Assembly (NCBI GenBank): GCA_019186945.1
Contig: JABAQJ010000003.1
Span: 40,531 to 104,530, forward strand
DNA: 64,000 nt
Origin: Gemmatimonadaceae bacterium
Lineage (GTDB): Bacteria; Gemmatimonadota; Gemmatimonadetes; Gemmatimonadales; Gemmatimonadaceae
Direction of reading: 5' to 3'
A program made the position numbers and the translations under genes. Shown here piece after piece: positions 1 to 9,540 of this stretch; position 1 is the first letter of the stretch; each line of letters begins with the position of its first letter. The notes beneath the pieces were generated by a model. That model was given only the letters and a program-made list of their open reading frames with translations, made no database searches and was not told the origin of the DNA.

Positions 1-183
1 TCGTCGCGGATGTACCGGCTGGCGACGGAGGAGCTTTACGGCGAACCGCATCGGACCCTGGACGATGCGCTTGCCGACATCGACCGCATCACGCACGACG
101 AAGTGGCAGCCTTGTGTGGCACATTCCTCGCGCCCGACCGGCAGACGATCCTGAGCCTGGGGCCGGGCCGCACCCTGTTGTAG
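1..183 (+). CDS. M16 zinc peptidase family protein, C-terminal end (partial)
   Basis: The first 60 codons are open from base 1 to a TAG at 181-183. The translation (SSRMYRLATEELYGEP followed by a TLDDALADIDRITHDEV helix and a terminal beta strand QTILSLGP) matches the last segment of the C-terminal M16/insulinase-like domain, where processing-peptidase-like proteins end with this helix-strand pattern. The catalytic HxxEH half lies outside the window, so activity cannot be judged. Only 27 nt separate it from ald. Family call rests on a short segment; an inactive M16 subunit is equally possible. Confidence 0.6.
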   Translation, partial: SSRMYRLATEELYGEPHRTLDDALADIDRITHDEVAALCGTFLAPDRQTILSLGPGRTLL

Positions 184-210
184 CTCAACGCTTTCACGGA
201 TCAAAATACC

Positions 211-1323
211 ATGCTGATCGGCGTACCGAAGGAGATCAAGACCAACGAGAATCGGATTGCCCTCGTTCCAGCCGGTGCCGAGGCGCTGCGCGCCGCCGGC
301 CACCAGGTGTTCATCGAGAAGGGTGCCGGCGAGGGGAGCGGATTCGAAGATGCACAATACGTTGCCGTCGGGTGTCAGATTCTCCCGGACGCCGATGCTG
401 TCTGGGCGAAGGCGGACATGATCATGAAGGTGAAGGAGCCGATCGAGCCTGAGTGGAAGCGGATGCGCCGGGGGCAGGTCATCTTCACTTACTTCCACTT
501 TGCAGCAGACGAGAAGCTTACCCGCGCGCACATGGACGCCGGTTCGATCTGTATTGCGTATGAGACGGTGCAACTGCCGTCCGGCGAACTGCCGCTCCTG
601 ACGCCCATGTCCGAAGTCGCGGGCCGGATGGCGGTGCAGGAAGGTGCCAAGTACCTCGAAAAGCTGTACGGAGGGCGCGGCGTCCTGCTGGGCGGCGTGC
701 CGGGTGTGGCGCCTGCCAAGGTCGTGATCCTGGGTGGCGGCGTCGTCGGCACGAACTCGGCCAAGATCGCGGCCGGTATGGGGGCGAAGGTCGTGATCCT
801 CGACATCTCGCTCGAGCGCCTGCGATACCTCTCGGACGTGATGCCCGCGAACGTGCAGTTGGTCCACTCGAATCGCCACAATGTGCTAGAGCAGATCGCG
901 ACCGCGGATCTCGTGGTCGGGGGTGTGCTGGTTCCCGGCGCGGTGGCGCCCAAGCTGGTGCGGCGCGACGACCTGAAGCAGATGCGTCCGGGTTCGGTGA
1001 TCGTCGACGTGGCGATCGACCAGGGAGGATGCGTGGAGACGATCCACGCGACCACGCACGAGAACCCGACTTACGTGGTAGACGGCGTAATTCACTACGG
1101 CGTGGCCAACATGCCGGGCGGCGTGCCACGCACGTCGACGCTGGCGCTCACCAATGCCACGCTCCCTTACGCCGTGCAGCTGGCGAACAAGGGGTGGCGG
1201 CAGGCGCTGCGCGACAGCCGCCCGTTGCTGCTGGGTCTGAACGCGGCCGAGGGCAAGATCACATATCCGGGAGTCGCGGCCGCGTTCGGGTTGGAGTACC
1301 ATGAACCGGCCTCGGTACTCTGA
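211..1323 (+). CDS. ald: Alanine dehydrogenase
   Basis: This 370-residue protein has the normal length for NAD-dependent L-alanine dehydrogenase, which interconverts alanine with pyruvate and ammonia in the cytoplasm. It opens with the family start [18 protein letters not shown]. The central Rossmann motif ([17 protein letters not shown], about residues 172-188) binds NAD. The segment [13 protein letters not shown] (about residues 93-105) holds the conserved active-site histidine region, and [16 protein letters not shown] is the family C-terminal signature. The ATG at 211 is preceded by an A-rich stretch without a clear Shine-Dalgarno. The gene overlaps the longest reading of dut but not the preferred dut start. 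Ald sits alone functionally here; its neighbours are housekeeping genes. Confidence 0.95.
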   Translation: MLIGVPKEIKTNENRIALVPAGAEALRAAGHQVFIEKGAGEGSGFEDAQYVAVGCQILPDADAVWAKADMIMKVKEPIEPEWKRMRRGQVIFTYFHFAADEKLTRAHMDAGSICIAYETVQLPSGELPLLTPMSEVAGRMAVQEGAKYLEKLYGGRGVLLGGVPGVAPAKVVILGGGVVGTNSAKIAAGMGAKVVILDISLERLRYLSDVMPANVQLVHSNRHNVLEQIATADLVVGGVLVPGAVAPKLVRRDDLKQMRPGSVIVDVAIDQGGCVETIHATTHENPTYVVDGVIHYGVANMPGGVPRTSTLALTNATLPYAVQLANKGWRQALRDSRPLLLGLNAAEGKITYPGVAAAFGLEYHEPASVL

Positions 1324-1339
1324 TCGACGGAGCGACGGG

Positions 1340-1792
1340 ATGTCCGCGGACGCGGGTCGTGTGCGGGTGCGCCGGCTCCCGCACAATCCGGACATTCCAC
1401 TCCCGTCACGTCAAACGGCGGGCGCGGCTGGGTACGACGTCGCGTCCGCCGAGGCCGATGTGACGCTCGCCCCTGGCGAGCGGCGGACGATCGCGACCGG
1501 TCTCGCGTTTGAACTGCCGGAAGGCCTGGAAATGCAGGTGCGTCCGCGTTCGGGTCTGGCGCTTCGGTACGGCCTGACGCTGCCTAACGCGCCCGGTACC
1601 ATCGATGCCGATTACCGTGGGGAACTCAGGATCATCGTCCAGAATGGCGGGACGGAGCCGGTGACCCTGAAACGCGGGGAACGAATCGCGCAGCTGGTCT
1701 TCGCGCGCTTCCAGACGCCGGTGCTGGAGGAAGCCGAGGGGCTGACGGCGACCGACCGCGGAGAGGGCGGGTTCGGATCCACCGGTCGGTGA
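1340..1792 (+). CDS. dut: dUTP diphosphatase (dUTPase)
   Basis: Cytoplasmic trimeric dUTPase hydrolyses dUTP to dUMP and pyrophosphate, keeping uracil out of DNA and feeding dTMP synthesis. All five family motifs are visible in order: AGYDV, RPRSGLAL, GTIDADYRGEL (catalytic Asp), RIAQLVF and the C-terminal GGFGSTG. I chose the ATG at 1340, giving 150 residues, the usual size, with GGAGCGACGGG just upstream. An in-frame ATG at 1301 would overlap the end of ald by 23 nt and add 13 residues not typical of the family. Followed by a 169-nt gap before the mre block. Confidence 0.95.
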   Translation: MSADAGRVRVRRLPHNPDIPLPSRQTAGAAGYDVASAEADVTLAPGERRTIATGLAFELPEGLEMQVRPRSGLALRYGLTLPNAPGTIDADYRGELRIIVQNGGTEPVTLKRGERIAQLVFARFQTPVLEEAEGLTATDRGEGGFGSTGR

Positions 1793-1961
1793 CGGCAGCC
1801 AACCCCAGGACAAGGTTCCAGAGGACGTGAACAGGAGCCGGCTAGGTGTCGGTATGGCAATGCCTTGCACGCGTTCCGGCACGCCTATAGGTTACCCTGC
1901 TGTTCTCCTTCCCTTGCTGGTCGTTGACCGACGCGCGCACGCGCGTCTTCGCTCCCCATAA
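1793..1961. promoter_or_regulatory. Probable promoter region of the mre/rod operon
   Basis: This 169-nt gap precedes mreB, the first gene of a five-gene overlapping block, so a promoter is expected here. The best candidate is TTGCAC at 1865-1870 with TATAGG at 1886-1891, but the spacing of 15 is short. No riboswitch-like or terminator-like structure stands out. Confidence 0.3.
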
Positions 1962-2999
1962 ATGCGCTGGCCGTTTTTCAAGGCAGGCTCCCTGTTTCCC
2001 GCCAACGCGATCGCGGTCGACCTCGGGACCGCGAACACGCTGATCTACGTAAAGGGCGCGGGCATCGTCCTCAACGAACCCTCGGTGGTGGCGATCGACC
2101 GGGAAACGAAACGCGTCAAGGGGGTTGGGCTCGAGGCCAAGCGCATGCTGGGCCGAACCCCTGACGGCGTCATCGCCGTTCGGCCCATGAAGGACGGCGT
2201 GATCGCCGACTTCGATGTTACCGAGAAGATGCTCCGCTATTTTCTCGAATTGATCATCAAGAACCGGATGTTCAAGATCAAGCCGCGCGTGATCGTGTGC
2301 GTGCCATCCGGTATCACCGAAGTGGAGAAGCGCGCCGTTCGAGACTCGGCGTTAGGCGCCGGCGCCAAGGAGGTCTTCATGGTCGCCGAGCCGATGGCCG
2401 CGGCGATCGGCGTCGGATTACCCATCGAAACGCCAACGGGGAACATGGTGATCGATATCGGCGGCGGTACGACGGAGATTGCTGTCATCGCTCTCTCCGG
2501 GATCGTCAGCGACACCTCTATCCGTACCGGCGGCGATGAGCTCGATACAGCAATCGTGCAGTTCATGCGAAAGAGCTACAACCTCCTGATCGGCGAGCCG
2601 ACCGCGGAACTGATCAAGGTCCAGGTTGGCTCCGCCGCACCGGTCGGCGACGAACGTGAGATGGAGGTAAAGGGGCGCGACCTGGTATCCGGTATCCCGA
2701 AAACGGTTCGCGTACACTCGGGCGAGATTCGCGAGGCTACTCAGGAGCCCATCCAGCAGATCGTCGACGCCGTACGCCGGGCACTCGAGATCACACCACC
2801 CGAACTCGCTAGCGACATCGTCGATCGTGGTATCGTGATGACGGGGGGCGGCGCGCTCATCCGGGGCCTCGACGTCGTTCTCCATCAGGAGACCGGACTC
2901 CCCATCCACGTCGACGAGGATCCGCTGACTTGCGTCGTCCGCGGAACGGGTCGGATCCTGGACGACGAAGAAAAGTACTGGTCGGTCCTGAGTACCTGA
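1962..2999 (+). CDS. mreB: Rod shape-determining protein MreB
   Basis: Bacterial actin homologue that forms membrane-associated filaments guiding lateral cell-wall synthesis. The 345-residue length is standard. Visible actin-fold motifs are phosphate-1 ([15 protein letters not shown], about residues 18-32), phosphate-2 ([14 protein letters not shown], about 163-176) and the adenosine motif ([13 protein letters not shown], about 289-301). The N-terminal [13 protein letters not shown] segment is hydrophobic, consistent with the amphipathic membrane anchor of diderm MreB. Start is ATG at 1962. mreC follows after 10 nt, then mreD, mrdA and rodA, the canonical elongasome order, which predicts a rod-shaped cell. 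Confidence 0.97.
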   Translation: MRWPFFKAGSLFPANAIAVDLGTANTLIYVKGAGIVLNEPSVVAIDRETKRVKGVGLEAKRMLGRTPDGVIAVRPMKDGVIADFDVTEKMLRYFLELIIKNRMFKIKPRVIVCVPSGITEVEKRAVRDSALGAGAKEVFMVAEPMAAAIGVGLPIETPTGNMVIDIGGGTTEIAVIALSGIVSDTSIRTGGDELDTAIVQFMRKSYNLLIGEPTAELIKVQVGSAAPVGDEREMEVKGRDLVSGIPKTVRVHSGEIREATQEPIQQIVDAVRRALEITPPELASDIVDRGIVMTGGGALIRGLDVVLHQETGLPIHVDEDPLTCVVRGTGRILDDEEKYWSVLST

Positions 3000-3009
3000 A
3001 GGAGGGTTC

Positions 3010-4077
3010 GTGGCCCGCGCCACCCGCACCGATTCGCGCGTCGACACCGCAGTACTGGCAGTCTGCATCGGTCTCGCCTTGTTTGCGCTCGTCCTGCCGG
3101 ATCGTTCGCGCGACGGCGTCGCCGCCGCGCTACGGCGAACGATCGTCGCACCGCTCCTTGTGCTCCAACGGCAGGCAGAGCGGGCGCGGGGCGCTCTCGT
3201 GGAACGTGATCGCGTCAATGCCAGAGTGGATTCGCTCTCGCTCAACAATGCGCTCGTTCCCCAGCTCCGCGACGAGAATGAACGCCTTCGGCAGCTGCTT
3301 GGGCTCGGCGCACAGCTCCAATGGGGTTTCGTACCGGCGGAGGTTCTGCACAACGCGGGCGGGATCGCGGAGGACGACGTGGTGATGCTGACGGCAGGAG
3401 CCACCGCCGGCGTCCGGTCCCGGGCTCCAGTGGTCGCGCCCGATGGGTTGATCGGCGTCGTGACCAGAACTGATCCGGGAACGAGCCAGGCAATCCTCTG
3501 GACGCACCCGGATTTCCGCGTCAGTGCCATGGCGGCAGATGGTAGCGCGTTCGGCATCGTGCAGCCGCACCAGGGTCCGGATCCGGATCGGTTCATGCTC
3601 GAAATGCGGGGTGTCGCGTTCCGCGATGTCCTCAAGGTAGGGACGGTGATCACCAGCTCAGGCCTGGGTGGGGTCTTTCCGCGGGGTATCCCCATCGGCG
3701 TCGTGGTCGGTGAGCTCAAGACGCTCGAGGGATGGGCGCGAACCTACATCCTTCGCCCCGCGGTCCGTCCACAGGACGTAGTACATGTGATGGTCCTGAC
3801 ACCCGATCGCGCGGCGAGCGACATCGCGGGCGTCTGGAGTTCGGTAGCAACGGCAGACTCGGCCGTGCGCCGAATCGCCGCCGCCGGCGACTCGATAGCA
3901 AGGCAGGAGGCGGACCAGCGAGCCGCGCGCCAGCGTATGCTCGACTCGGCGGCGGCGATGCTCAGCGGCGTGAACGTGGCCCCAAGCGTGACCGCCAGCG
4001 ACTCCCTTCGACCCCGGCTCAATATTCCCGGCCTGAAGCGCGACTCGGTACGCCGCGACTCGATCCGCCGGCCATGA
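3010..4077 (+). CDS. mreC: Rod shape-determining protein MreC
   Basis: Periplasmic elongasome scaffold that links MreB and MreD to PBP2. Start is GTG at 3010 with a very good Shine-Dalgarno (AAGGAGG) just upstream. A single N-terminal membrane helix (about residues 16-33) is followed by a coiled-coil segment (RQAERARGALVERDRVNARV to ENERLRQLLG, about 54-100) and the beta-rich MreC core (about 105-265). The C-terminal tail of about 80 residues is rich in Ala, Arg, Ser and Asp and ends in repeated RRDS, longer than in many MreC proteins and probably disordered. Its TGA overlaps the mreD ATG. Confidence 0.93.
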   Translation: MARATRTDSRVDTAVLAVCIGLALFALVLPDRSRDGVAAALRRTIVAPLLVLQRQAERARGALVERDRVNARVDSLSLNNALVPQLRDENERLRQLLGLGAQLQWGFVPAEVLHNAGGIAEDDVVMLTAGATAGVRSRAPVVAPDGLIGVVTRTDPGTSQAILWTHPDFRVSAMAADGSAFGIVQPHQGPDPDRFMLEMRGVAFRDVLKVGTVITSSGLGGVFPRGIPIGVVVGELKTLEGWARTYILRPAVRPQDVVHVMVLTPDRAASDIAGVWSSVATADSAVRRIAAAGDSIARQEADQRAARQRMLDSAAAMLSGVNVAPSVTASDSLRPRLNIPGLKRDSVRRDSIRRP

Positions 4078-4562
4078 ACCTCGGACGCTTTCTACGCGGC
4101 GCGTTAGCGTTCACGATGCTTATCGTGCTGCAGTATTCCGTACGTCCGCTGCTCGGCTGGCGGATCAACGCTGACTTTCTTGTAATTGGTGTGCTGCTGA
4201 TGGCGGTGCGGATGCGCCCAGGTCAGGCGGCCATCCTGGGATTTCTAACGGGCCTAATCTCCGATTCTCCGGTTCCCGATGCCTTTGGAGCCGGCGCCTT
4301 GGCCATGACTCTCATCGCCTTCGCGGCATCGTGGCTCAAGGCGGTGTTTTTCGCGGACAACGTCGTTCTGCATGCCTTCTTCTTTCTCGTCGGCAAGTGG
4401 GCGTTTGACATCGTCTATGCACTGGCCGAGCATCGACTGACCGTGAGCGAGATGGTCGTGCAGCTCCTGCTCTGGTCGCCCCTGGCCGGCGCTGCCACGG
4501 CGCTGGCCGGCGTGCTGCTGCTGCTCCTGTTCCGATCGGCGCTGGAGCCACGAACGGCATGA
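4074..4562 (+). CDS. mreD: Rod shape-determining protein MreD
   Basis: Inner-membrane elongasome component. The protein of 162 residues has the standard MreD size and about five hydrophobic helices, with charged residues few and at loop edges. I chose the ATG at 4074, which forms an ATGA overlap with the mreC stop; longer upstream reading frames run through mreC in another frame and are not coding. The protein is recognised from position between mreC and mrdA, length and topology more than from strict motifs, since MreD is weakly conserved. Its own stop forms ATGA with mrdA. Confidence 0.88.
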   Translation: MNLGRFLRGALAFTMLIVLQYSVRPLLGWRINADFLVIGVLLMAVRMRPGQAAILGFLTGLISDSPVPDAFGAGALAMTLIAFAASWLKAVFFADNVVLHAFFFLVGKWAFDIVYALAEHRLTVSEMVVQLLLWSPLAGAATALAGVLLLLLFRSALEPRTA

Positions 4563-6325
4563 GTTTTCACCCGAACGAGATTCAACGCCGCGGGCGATTT
4601 GCGCGTGCCATCGTCGGGATCACGGTCGCGCTGCTCGTCGGCGCGTTCTTCCGCACGCAGGTGTTACAGAACGCAACGTACGCGCTCAAGTCGGAAGAGA
4701 ATCGCCTCCGTGAAGTGCCGCTGCCGGCCCCTCGGGGAATGATCTACGATCGGCACGGCTTGATCATCGCGGAGAATATCCCCGGTTACTCCGTATCGAT
4801 CCTGAGTCCATCACCCGATTCGTTGCGTGCGTCGCTCGAACGCTTGGGAGCGATCGTGACCCTGAGCGACGATGCCATCGAGTCGGCGGTGCGCCGGATG
4901 CGTCGCGACCCGAATCGCCCAACCGTCGTGCTTTCCGACGCGTCGTTCGATCAGGTCTCCGTGCTGGAGGAGCACCGGAGCGAGTTTCCGAGTTTGATCA
5001 TCCAGGCATCGCCCAAGCGCTACTACCCGGATGGACCCGTCGTCTCGGCGTTCGTTGGCTACACCGGAGAGATTTCGGAGTCCGAGCTCAACTCGGCGTC
5101 ATACGATGGCTACAAGTCGGGACAGCAGATCGGCCGCGCCGGTCTGGAGAAGCAGTACGAGAAGGAACTGCGTGGCCGTGAGGGCTCGCGGTTCGTGGAA
5201 GTCGACGCGCGCGGACGTGTCGTACGAGAATCGGGCGCGCGTCCCGATCTGCTCCCGGTGCCGGCACGAGCGCTCAAGACACATCTGGATCTCGACCTGC
5301 AGCGGTACATAGCGTCGTACTTCGGCGACTCGCTCCAGGGAGGGGTGCTGGCGATGGAGCCGACGGGCGAGGTGCTGGCCGTGTACTCCGCACCGACGTT
5401 CGATCCGAACCGGTTCATCGGCGGGATTCCCAAGGACTACTGGGCGGAACTCAATGCCGATCCGAGACGACCGCTGTACAACAAGGCGATCCAGGGTCGC
5501 TATCCGCCAGGATCGACATTCAAGCTGGCGATGGCGGCGATGGCGCTGGAGAGCGGCATCGTCACGCTGAACGATCGGATGCCGGCGCCGTGCACGGGTG
5601 GATACACGTTCGGGACCAGGCGCTTCAAGTGCTGGGATCACAAGGGGCACGGGTCACTTACGCTCGCGCAGGCGATCGAGAAGTCCTGCGACGTGTATTT
5701 CTATCAACTTGGCCTGCGGATCGGCCTCACCAAGCTGATCGCCGGCGGTGTGGATCTGGACTTCCGCGATCGCAGCGGGATCGATCTGCCCAACGAATCG
5801 GCGCCACTGTGGCCATACGCCGTCGACTACTACAACCGGCTGTTCGGCCCCAGGGGATGGACCAACGCCGTAGTTCTGAACTTGTCGATCGGGCAGGGCG
5901 AGAACTCACAGACCGTCGCGAGCATGGCGCGCTTCTTTACGGCACTGGCAACGGACGGGGAGGCGGCCACACCGATCATTGGCGATTCCCCGATCAAGCG
6001 CTCGCGTCTGTTCACGCTCGATGACGAGGACATGCAGGGGCTGCGATCCGCATTGGCCGGCGTTGTGTCCGGACGGGGAACCGCTGCTTCAGCAGTGGTT
6101 CAGGGAGTGACGATCGGTGGCAAGACCGGAACCGCGCAGAACACGCACGGCGCCGATCACGCCTGGTTCGTCGGGTTTGCCCCCGTGGAGTCGCCGCAGA
6201 TCGTTATCTCGGTAATGCTCGAGTTCGGGGAACACGGGTCTCGTGCCGCCAGGGCGGCCTCGAAGATCATCGCGCACTATCTCAAGCGGCCCGCGATCAC
6301 GCCGCTGAATACGGAAGGGGAGTGA
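4559..6325 (+). CDS. mrdA: Penicillin-binding protein 2 (elongasome transpeptidase)
   Basis: Class B PBP that cross-links peptidoglycan during elongation with RodA. It has 588 residues: one N-terminal membrane helix (about residues 17-35), the PBP dimerisation domain (about 60-230, including a GRAGLEKQYEKELRG linker) and the transpeptidase domain. Active-site motifs are visible: PPGSTFKLAM (serine of SxxK near residue 320), SCD in EKSCDVYFYQLG for the SxN motif, and KTGTAQN near residue 523. Start ATG at 4559 overlaps mreD by four bases. rodA follows with a GTGA overlap, so the glycosyltransferase and transpeptidase are translationally coupled. Confidence 0.95.
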   Translation: MSFHPNEIQRRGRFARAIVGITVALLVGAFFRTQVLQNATYALKSEENRLREVPLPAPRGMIYDRHGLIIAENIPGYSVSILSPSPDSLRASLERLGAIVTLSDDAIESAVRRMRRDPNRPTVVLSDASFDQVSVLEEHRSEFPSLIIQASPKRYYPDGPVVSAFVGYTGEISESELNSASYDGYKSGQQIGRAGLEKQYEKELRGREGSRFVEVDARGRVVRESGARPDLLPVPARALKTHLDLDLQRYIASYFGDSLQGGVLAMEPTGEVLAVYSAPTFDPNRFIGGIPKDYWAELNADPRRPLYNKAIQGRYPPGSTFKLAMAAMALESGIVTLNDRMPAPCTGGYTFGTRRFKCWDHKGHGSLTLAQAIEKSCDVYFYQLGLRIGLTKLIAGGVDLDFRDRSGIDLPNESAPLWPYAVDYYNRLFGPRGWTNAVVLNLSIGQGENSQTVASMARFFTALATDGEAATPIIGDSPIKRSRLFTLDDEDMQGLRSALAGVVSGRGTAASAVVQGVTIGGKTGTAQNTHGADHAWFVGFAPVESPQIVISVMLEFGEHGSRAARAASKIIAHYLKRPAITPLNTEGE

Positions 6326-7566
6326 TCCGGCGCGCGTTCGCGGACTATCCGCTGGTGATGCTCGCGCTGCTGCTCTCGGCGTACGGCATCGCGATCGTCT
6401 ACTCGGCGGGGCAGACCAATGTGCCGATCCCTTACATCGAAGGGGCATGGAAACGGCAACTGGCGTGGTTCCTTATTGCCATCGTTGCGGCGTGGTTCAT
6501 CAGCAAGGCCTCGGTGAGGTTTCTGGAGTGGGTTGCCGTGCCCGCCTACGTCCTTGGAGTCCTGTTGCTCGCGATCACCTTGATCATCGGAAGTGGCGCC
6601 GGCACCGCCGCCAGCATGAAGGGCTGGATCACGATCGCGGGGGTGAGGATTGGGCAACCGGCGGAACTCGCCAAGGTCTGCGTCGTGCTGATGCTGGCGA
6701 AGGTGCTGTCGGGATCGCGCGACGCGCCTCGGTCGCTGGTCGACCTGTGGAAGCCGGCGCTCGTGGTGCTGATCCCGTGGATCCTGGTGATGGCCCAGCC
6801 GGACCTCGGAACCGGCATGGTGTTCATCGGCATCTTCTTCGGAATGCTTTTCTGGACAGGAGTGTCGGCGCGCCTGCTACTGCTGGTCGCCAGTCCGGCC
6901 ATCAGTCTGGTGCTGGCGTTCAGCACCGGCCTGTGGGGCGCTTGGTTCCTGCTGCTGCTGGCGGTTGTCATCCTGTACAAACCATACGTTGTCGAAGGCG
7001 TCGTGCTGGTCGTTGCCAACGTGTTGATGGGTGTCGCCGCTCCGCTTCTCTGGGAGCGTCTTGAACCGCACCAGCAGGCGCGACTGCTCGTGTTCCTGGA
7101 TCCATCGCAGGATCCGCGAGCGACTGGGTACCACGTGATCCAGTCGAAGATCGCCATCGGTTCCGGCGGCTGGCTGGGCAAGGGGTACACACTCGGTACG
7201 CAGAAGCGACTTGCGTTCCTCCCCGCCCAACACACGGACTTCATCTTCTCGGTCGTGGGAGAGGAACTCGGGTTCCTGGGCGTCACGGTGGCGCTGGCGC
7301 TCTTTCTTGCCCTGTTCTGGCGCGCCATTCGCGTCGCAACCCGTGCGAGCGATTCCTTCAGTTCGCTGGTCGCATTCGGCTTGATCGCCGGTTGGTTTGT
7401 TCACGTCGCAGAGAACGTCGGCATGACCTTGAGCTTGCTCCCGGTCACCGGCATACCGTTGCCGTTCTTTTCCTATGGCGGGTCGTTCATGCTGGCGTGC
7501 TGGATCTCGATCGGGATCCTGGTGAGAATATCGAGCGAAGGCAGAGGCATCGCAGACGCATTCTGA
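6322..7566 (+). CDS. rodA: Peptidoglycan glycosyltransferase RodA
   Basis: SEDS-family membrane protein that polymerises lipid II together with PBP2. The 414-residue sequence shows about ten hydrophobic segments and SEDS signatures: QPAELAKV (about residue 112), the catalytic-loop aspartate region AQPDLGTGMVFI, and the C-terminal NVGMTLSLLPVTGIPLPFFSYGG region. GTG at 6322 gives a GTGA overlap with mrdA. It closes the mre block; no clear terminator hairpin with a T run follows, but transcription from the opposite strand converges at 7751. Confidence 0.96.
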   Translation: MIRRAFADYPLVMLALLLSAYGIAIVYSAGQTNVPIPYIEGAWKRQLAWFLIAIVAAWFISKASVRFLEWVAVPAYVLGVLLLAITLIIGSGAGTAASMKGWITIAGVRIGQPAELAKVCVVLMLAKVLSGSRDAPRSLVDLWKPALVVLIPWILVMAQPDLGTGMVFIGIFFGMLFWTGVSARLLLLVASPAISLVLAFSTGLWGAWFLLLLAVVILYKPYVVEGVVLVVANVLMGVAAPLLWERLEPHQQARLLVFLDPSQDPRATGYHVIQSKIAIGSGGWLGKGYTLGTQKRLAFLPAQHTDFIFSVVGEELGFLGVTVALALFLALFWRAIRVATRASDSFSSLVAFGLIAGWFVHVAENVGMTLSLLPVTGIPLPFFSYGGSFMLACWISIGILVRISSEGRGIADAF

Positions 7567-7750
7567 CCAGGCTTGGAGTCGGTGAAGTCACGGCACCGTG
7601 TGGGGATTCCGCAGCGAAATCGACTTTCAGGCTCCGTTTCGTGGCGGCACCGCACGCCCATCGTTCTGTCCAGGACTGACAGCGTCGGGACTACAGCACG
7701 GCGCGCGCTCCCGCATCAGCTCTCGGGGCAACAGTCCTCGCACAACACAC

Positions 7751-8275
7751 TCACGTCCCGGTGGTCGTCTCCATGCAGCGCATCTTCCAGCGGTTGTCGC
7801 TATCCCGCAACCACACGGCGCGAAAGTCCCCACTTACCTCCACGGTGTCACCTTTCGGACTGCGATAACGCTGTTCGAACGTCCCGTGCTGCGTGACGGA
7901 ATCGGCATCTACCACGGTGCTCTCCGGCATCATGCGCTCTTCGAGCACATAGTAATCATCGAGCGACTTGAGGTATTCCCTGATTTCCTCACGTCCGGTT
8001 ATCGATGGTTGACCTGCGTTGGCCAGTACGCCGTTCGGCAGAAAGAGACTTGCGATGCTGTCATGCGCCATCTGAGTCACGAGGAGTTCGTAGCGCGCCA
8101 GTCTGCGGTTCACGGCGGCCGCCTGTCTGGCCGAAGGAGCCTGCTCCTTGCGATTGCAGCCGGCTATGGCAATCCCGACGATGACGGGAGCCAGCCGCAG
8201 GAGAAGGCGGGTGCGGATCGCAACGCTCGAGCGATAGTGCGTTTGGTGCATGTGGTGGATGATGGAGAGACGCAA
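7751..8275 (-). CDS. Putative lipoprotein with an NTF2-like (DUF4440/SnoaL) fold
   Basis: The encoded protein of up to 174 residues has a basic N-terminus, a hydrophobic stretch (LAPVIVGIAIAG) and a lipobox ending at Cys39 (IAGC), predicting export and lipidation. The mature part resembles small NTF2-fold proteins: a helix starting MAHDSIASLFLPNGVL, a GREEIREYLKSL helix, then strands GTFEQRYRS and VSGDFRAVWLRDSDNRWKMRCME. Catalytic residues are not evident, so function is unknown. The start could also be the ATG at 8251. It is a lone minus-strand gene between two plus-strand blocks. Confidence 0.75.
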   Translation of the reverse strand: MRLSIIHHMHQTHYRSSVAIRTRLLLRLAPVIVGIAIAGCNRKEQAPSARQAAAVNRRLARYELLVTQMAHDSIASLFLPNGVLANAGQPSITGREEIREYLKSLDDYYVLEERMMPESTVVDADSVTQHGTFEQRYRSPKGDTVEVSGDFRAVWLRDSDNRWKMRCMETTTGT

Positions 8276-8676
8276 TAGATGTCGCGGCGTCGCGTTCTTC
8301 CGCAGTGCATGACGTCACAAATACTGCGCCAGCAGCAGGAAACACGAATACCGCTCGTGGCTCGAGGTTGAACGTCGAACGCTGGCAGGGATCGAGCGGC
8401 GATTTGGTACGACACAGAGATGCGATGGGCACCGGGAAGGTGAGCCTGGCAACGACGCACATCGCGCAACGCTCGCGTAGGCCCGATGGATGCTGGGTAT
8501 TCGAGCCCTTCGGCGGCGTTGCGGCAGACGACGCCGGAAGGACGGCCCGGAGCTGAAGCGCTGCGACGAGCGAAGGCCCGATGGGCTGTACTGGCCCCAC
8601 ATCGCGGGCGAAAGCACATGGCGATTACTGTCAACGCCTTGTCCGGCACGAGTTTGGCCCGCACATTTCGCTGCCT
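8276..8676. other. 401-nt gap between the lipoprotein gene and accD
   Basis: No convincing gene is seen here. Short open frames on both strands have arginine-rich compositions and no domain features. It must hold the divergent promoters for the lipoprotein and accD, but I could not identify a clean -35/-10 pair, and accD lacks a visible Shine-Dalgarno. A small palindrome TGACGTCA lies near 8311. A non-coding RNA cannot be excluded. Confidence 0.5.
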
Positions 8677-9540
8677 ATGGCTTGGTTCCGGAAGGAGAAA
8701 AAGCCGCGTGCGCCGCGTCCACAGCGCTTGGAGATCCCCGCCGACGCATGGGAGAAATGCGAAGCATGCGGCCATACGGACATCCGTGAAAAGTTCATCC
8801 GAAACCTGAACGTTTGTCCGGAGTGCGATTACCATCGTCGCATCCGTGCCATCGACTATGTAAACGTCCTCCTTGACGATGGATCGTGGGAGGAGGTGCT
8901 TGGGGACATCCGATCGGTCGACCCGCTGTCGTTCCCGGATTATCAGGCCCGACTCAAGAAGGCTCGGACCGTGGCCGGGGAGTACGATGCCATTCTGACG
9001 GCTGCAGGTACGCTCGCGGAGGCACCGGTCAATGTTGGCGCCATGGATTTCGCGTTCATGGGAGGGTCGATGGGCTCGGTGGTGGGCGAGAAGATCGCAC
9101 GTCTGGGGCAGCGCTCGCTCGAGCGGAAGCATCCGTTGATCATAGTGTCTGCTTCCGGTGGTGCGCGGATGCAGGAGGGCGTCCTGTCGCTAATGCAGAT
9201 GGGTAAGGTGGCGGCGGTGTTGTCGCAGTTGGCTGAGCGCCGGATCCCGTACATCTCGATTCTGACCAACCCAACGACTGGTGGGGTTAGCGCGAGCTAC
9301 GCGATGCTCGGCGATGCGATCATCGCCGAGCCTGGAGCGGTGATCGGTTTCGCAGGCCCCCGTGTGATCAAGCAGACCTTGGGTCAGGATCTGCCGGAGG
9401 GCTTCCAGACGGCCGAGTTTCTGCTCGATCATGGGATGCTCGACTTGGTTGTGCATCGGCGTGACCTGAAGCAGACCGTGGGCCGGCTGCTTCGGCACAT
9501 GAGCGGGAAACCAGCGGCGACCGGGTGGGCGGCGTCCTGA
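8677..9540 (+). CDS. accD: Acetyl-CoA carboxylase carboxyltransferase subunit beta
   Basis: AccD with AccA transfers the carboxyl group from biotin to acetyl-CoA, the first step of fatty-acid synthesis. The 287-residue protein begins MAWFRKEKK and carries the N-terminal four-cysteine zinc ribbon (CEAC then CPEC, about residues 28-50). The crotonase-like core shows GGSMGSVVGEKI, SASGGARMQEG and NPTTGGVSASYAMLGD, all family hallmarks. I chose ATG at 8677 because the upstream in-frame extension has no AccD similarity. accA is not in the window. folC overlaps its end by 16 nt, the accD-folC pairing known from many bacteria. Confidence 0.96.
   Translation: MAWFRKEKKPRAPRPQRLEIPADAWEKCEACGHTDIREKFIRNLNVCPECDYHRRIRAIDYVNVLLDDGSWEEVLGDIRSVDPLSFPDYQARLKKARTVAGEYDAILTAAGTLAEAPVNVGAMDFAFMGGSMGSVVGEKIARLGQRSLERKHPLIIVSASGGARMQEGVLSLMQMGKVAAVLSQLAERRIPYISILTNPTTGGVSASYAMLGDAIIAEPGAVIGFAGPRVIKQTLGQDLPEGFQTAEFLLDHGMLDLVVHRRDLKQTVGRLLRHMSGKPAATGWAAS

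Noticed and set aside
2418-3719. Long antisense open frame (433 codons) across mreB and mreC
   Set aside because: It opposes two certain genes, has no domain similarity, and is arginine/serine rich as expected from the complement of GC-rich coding DNA.
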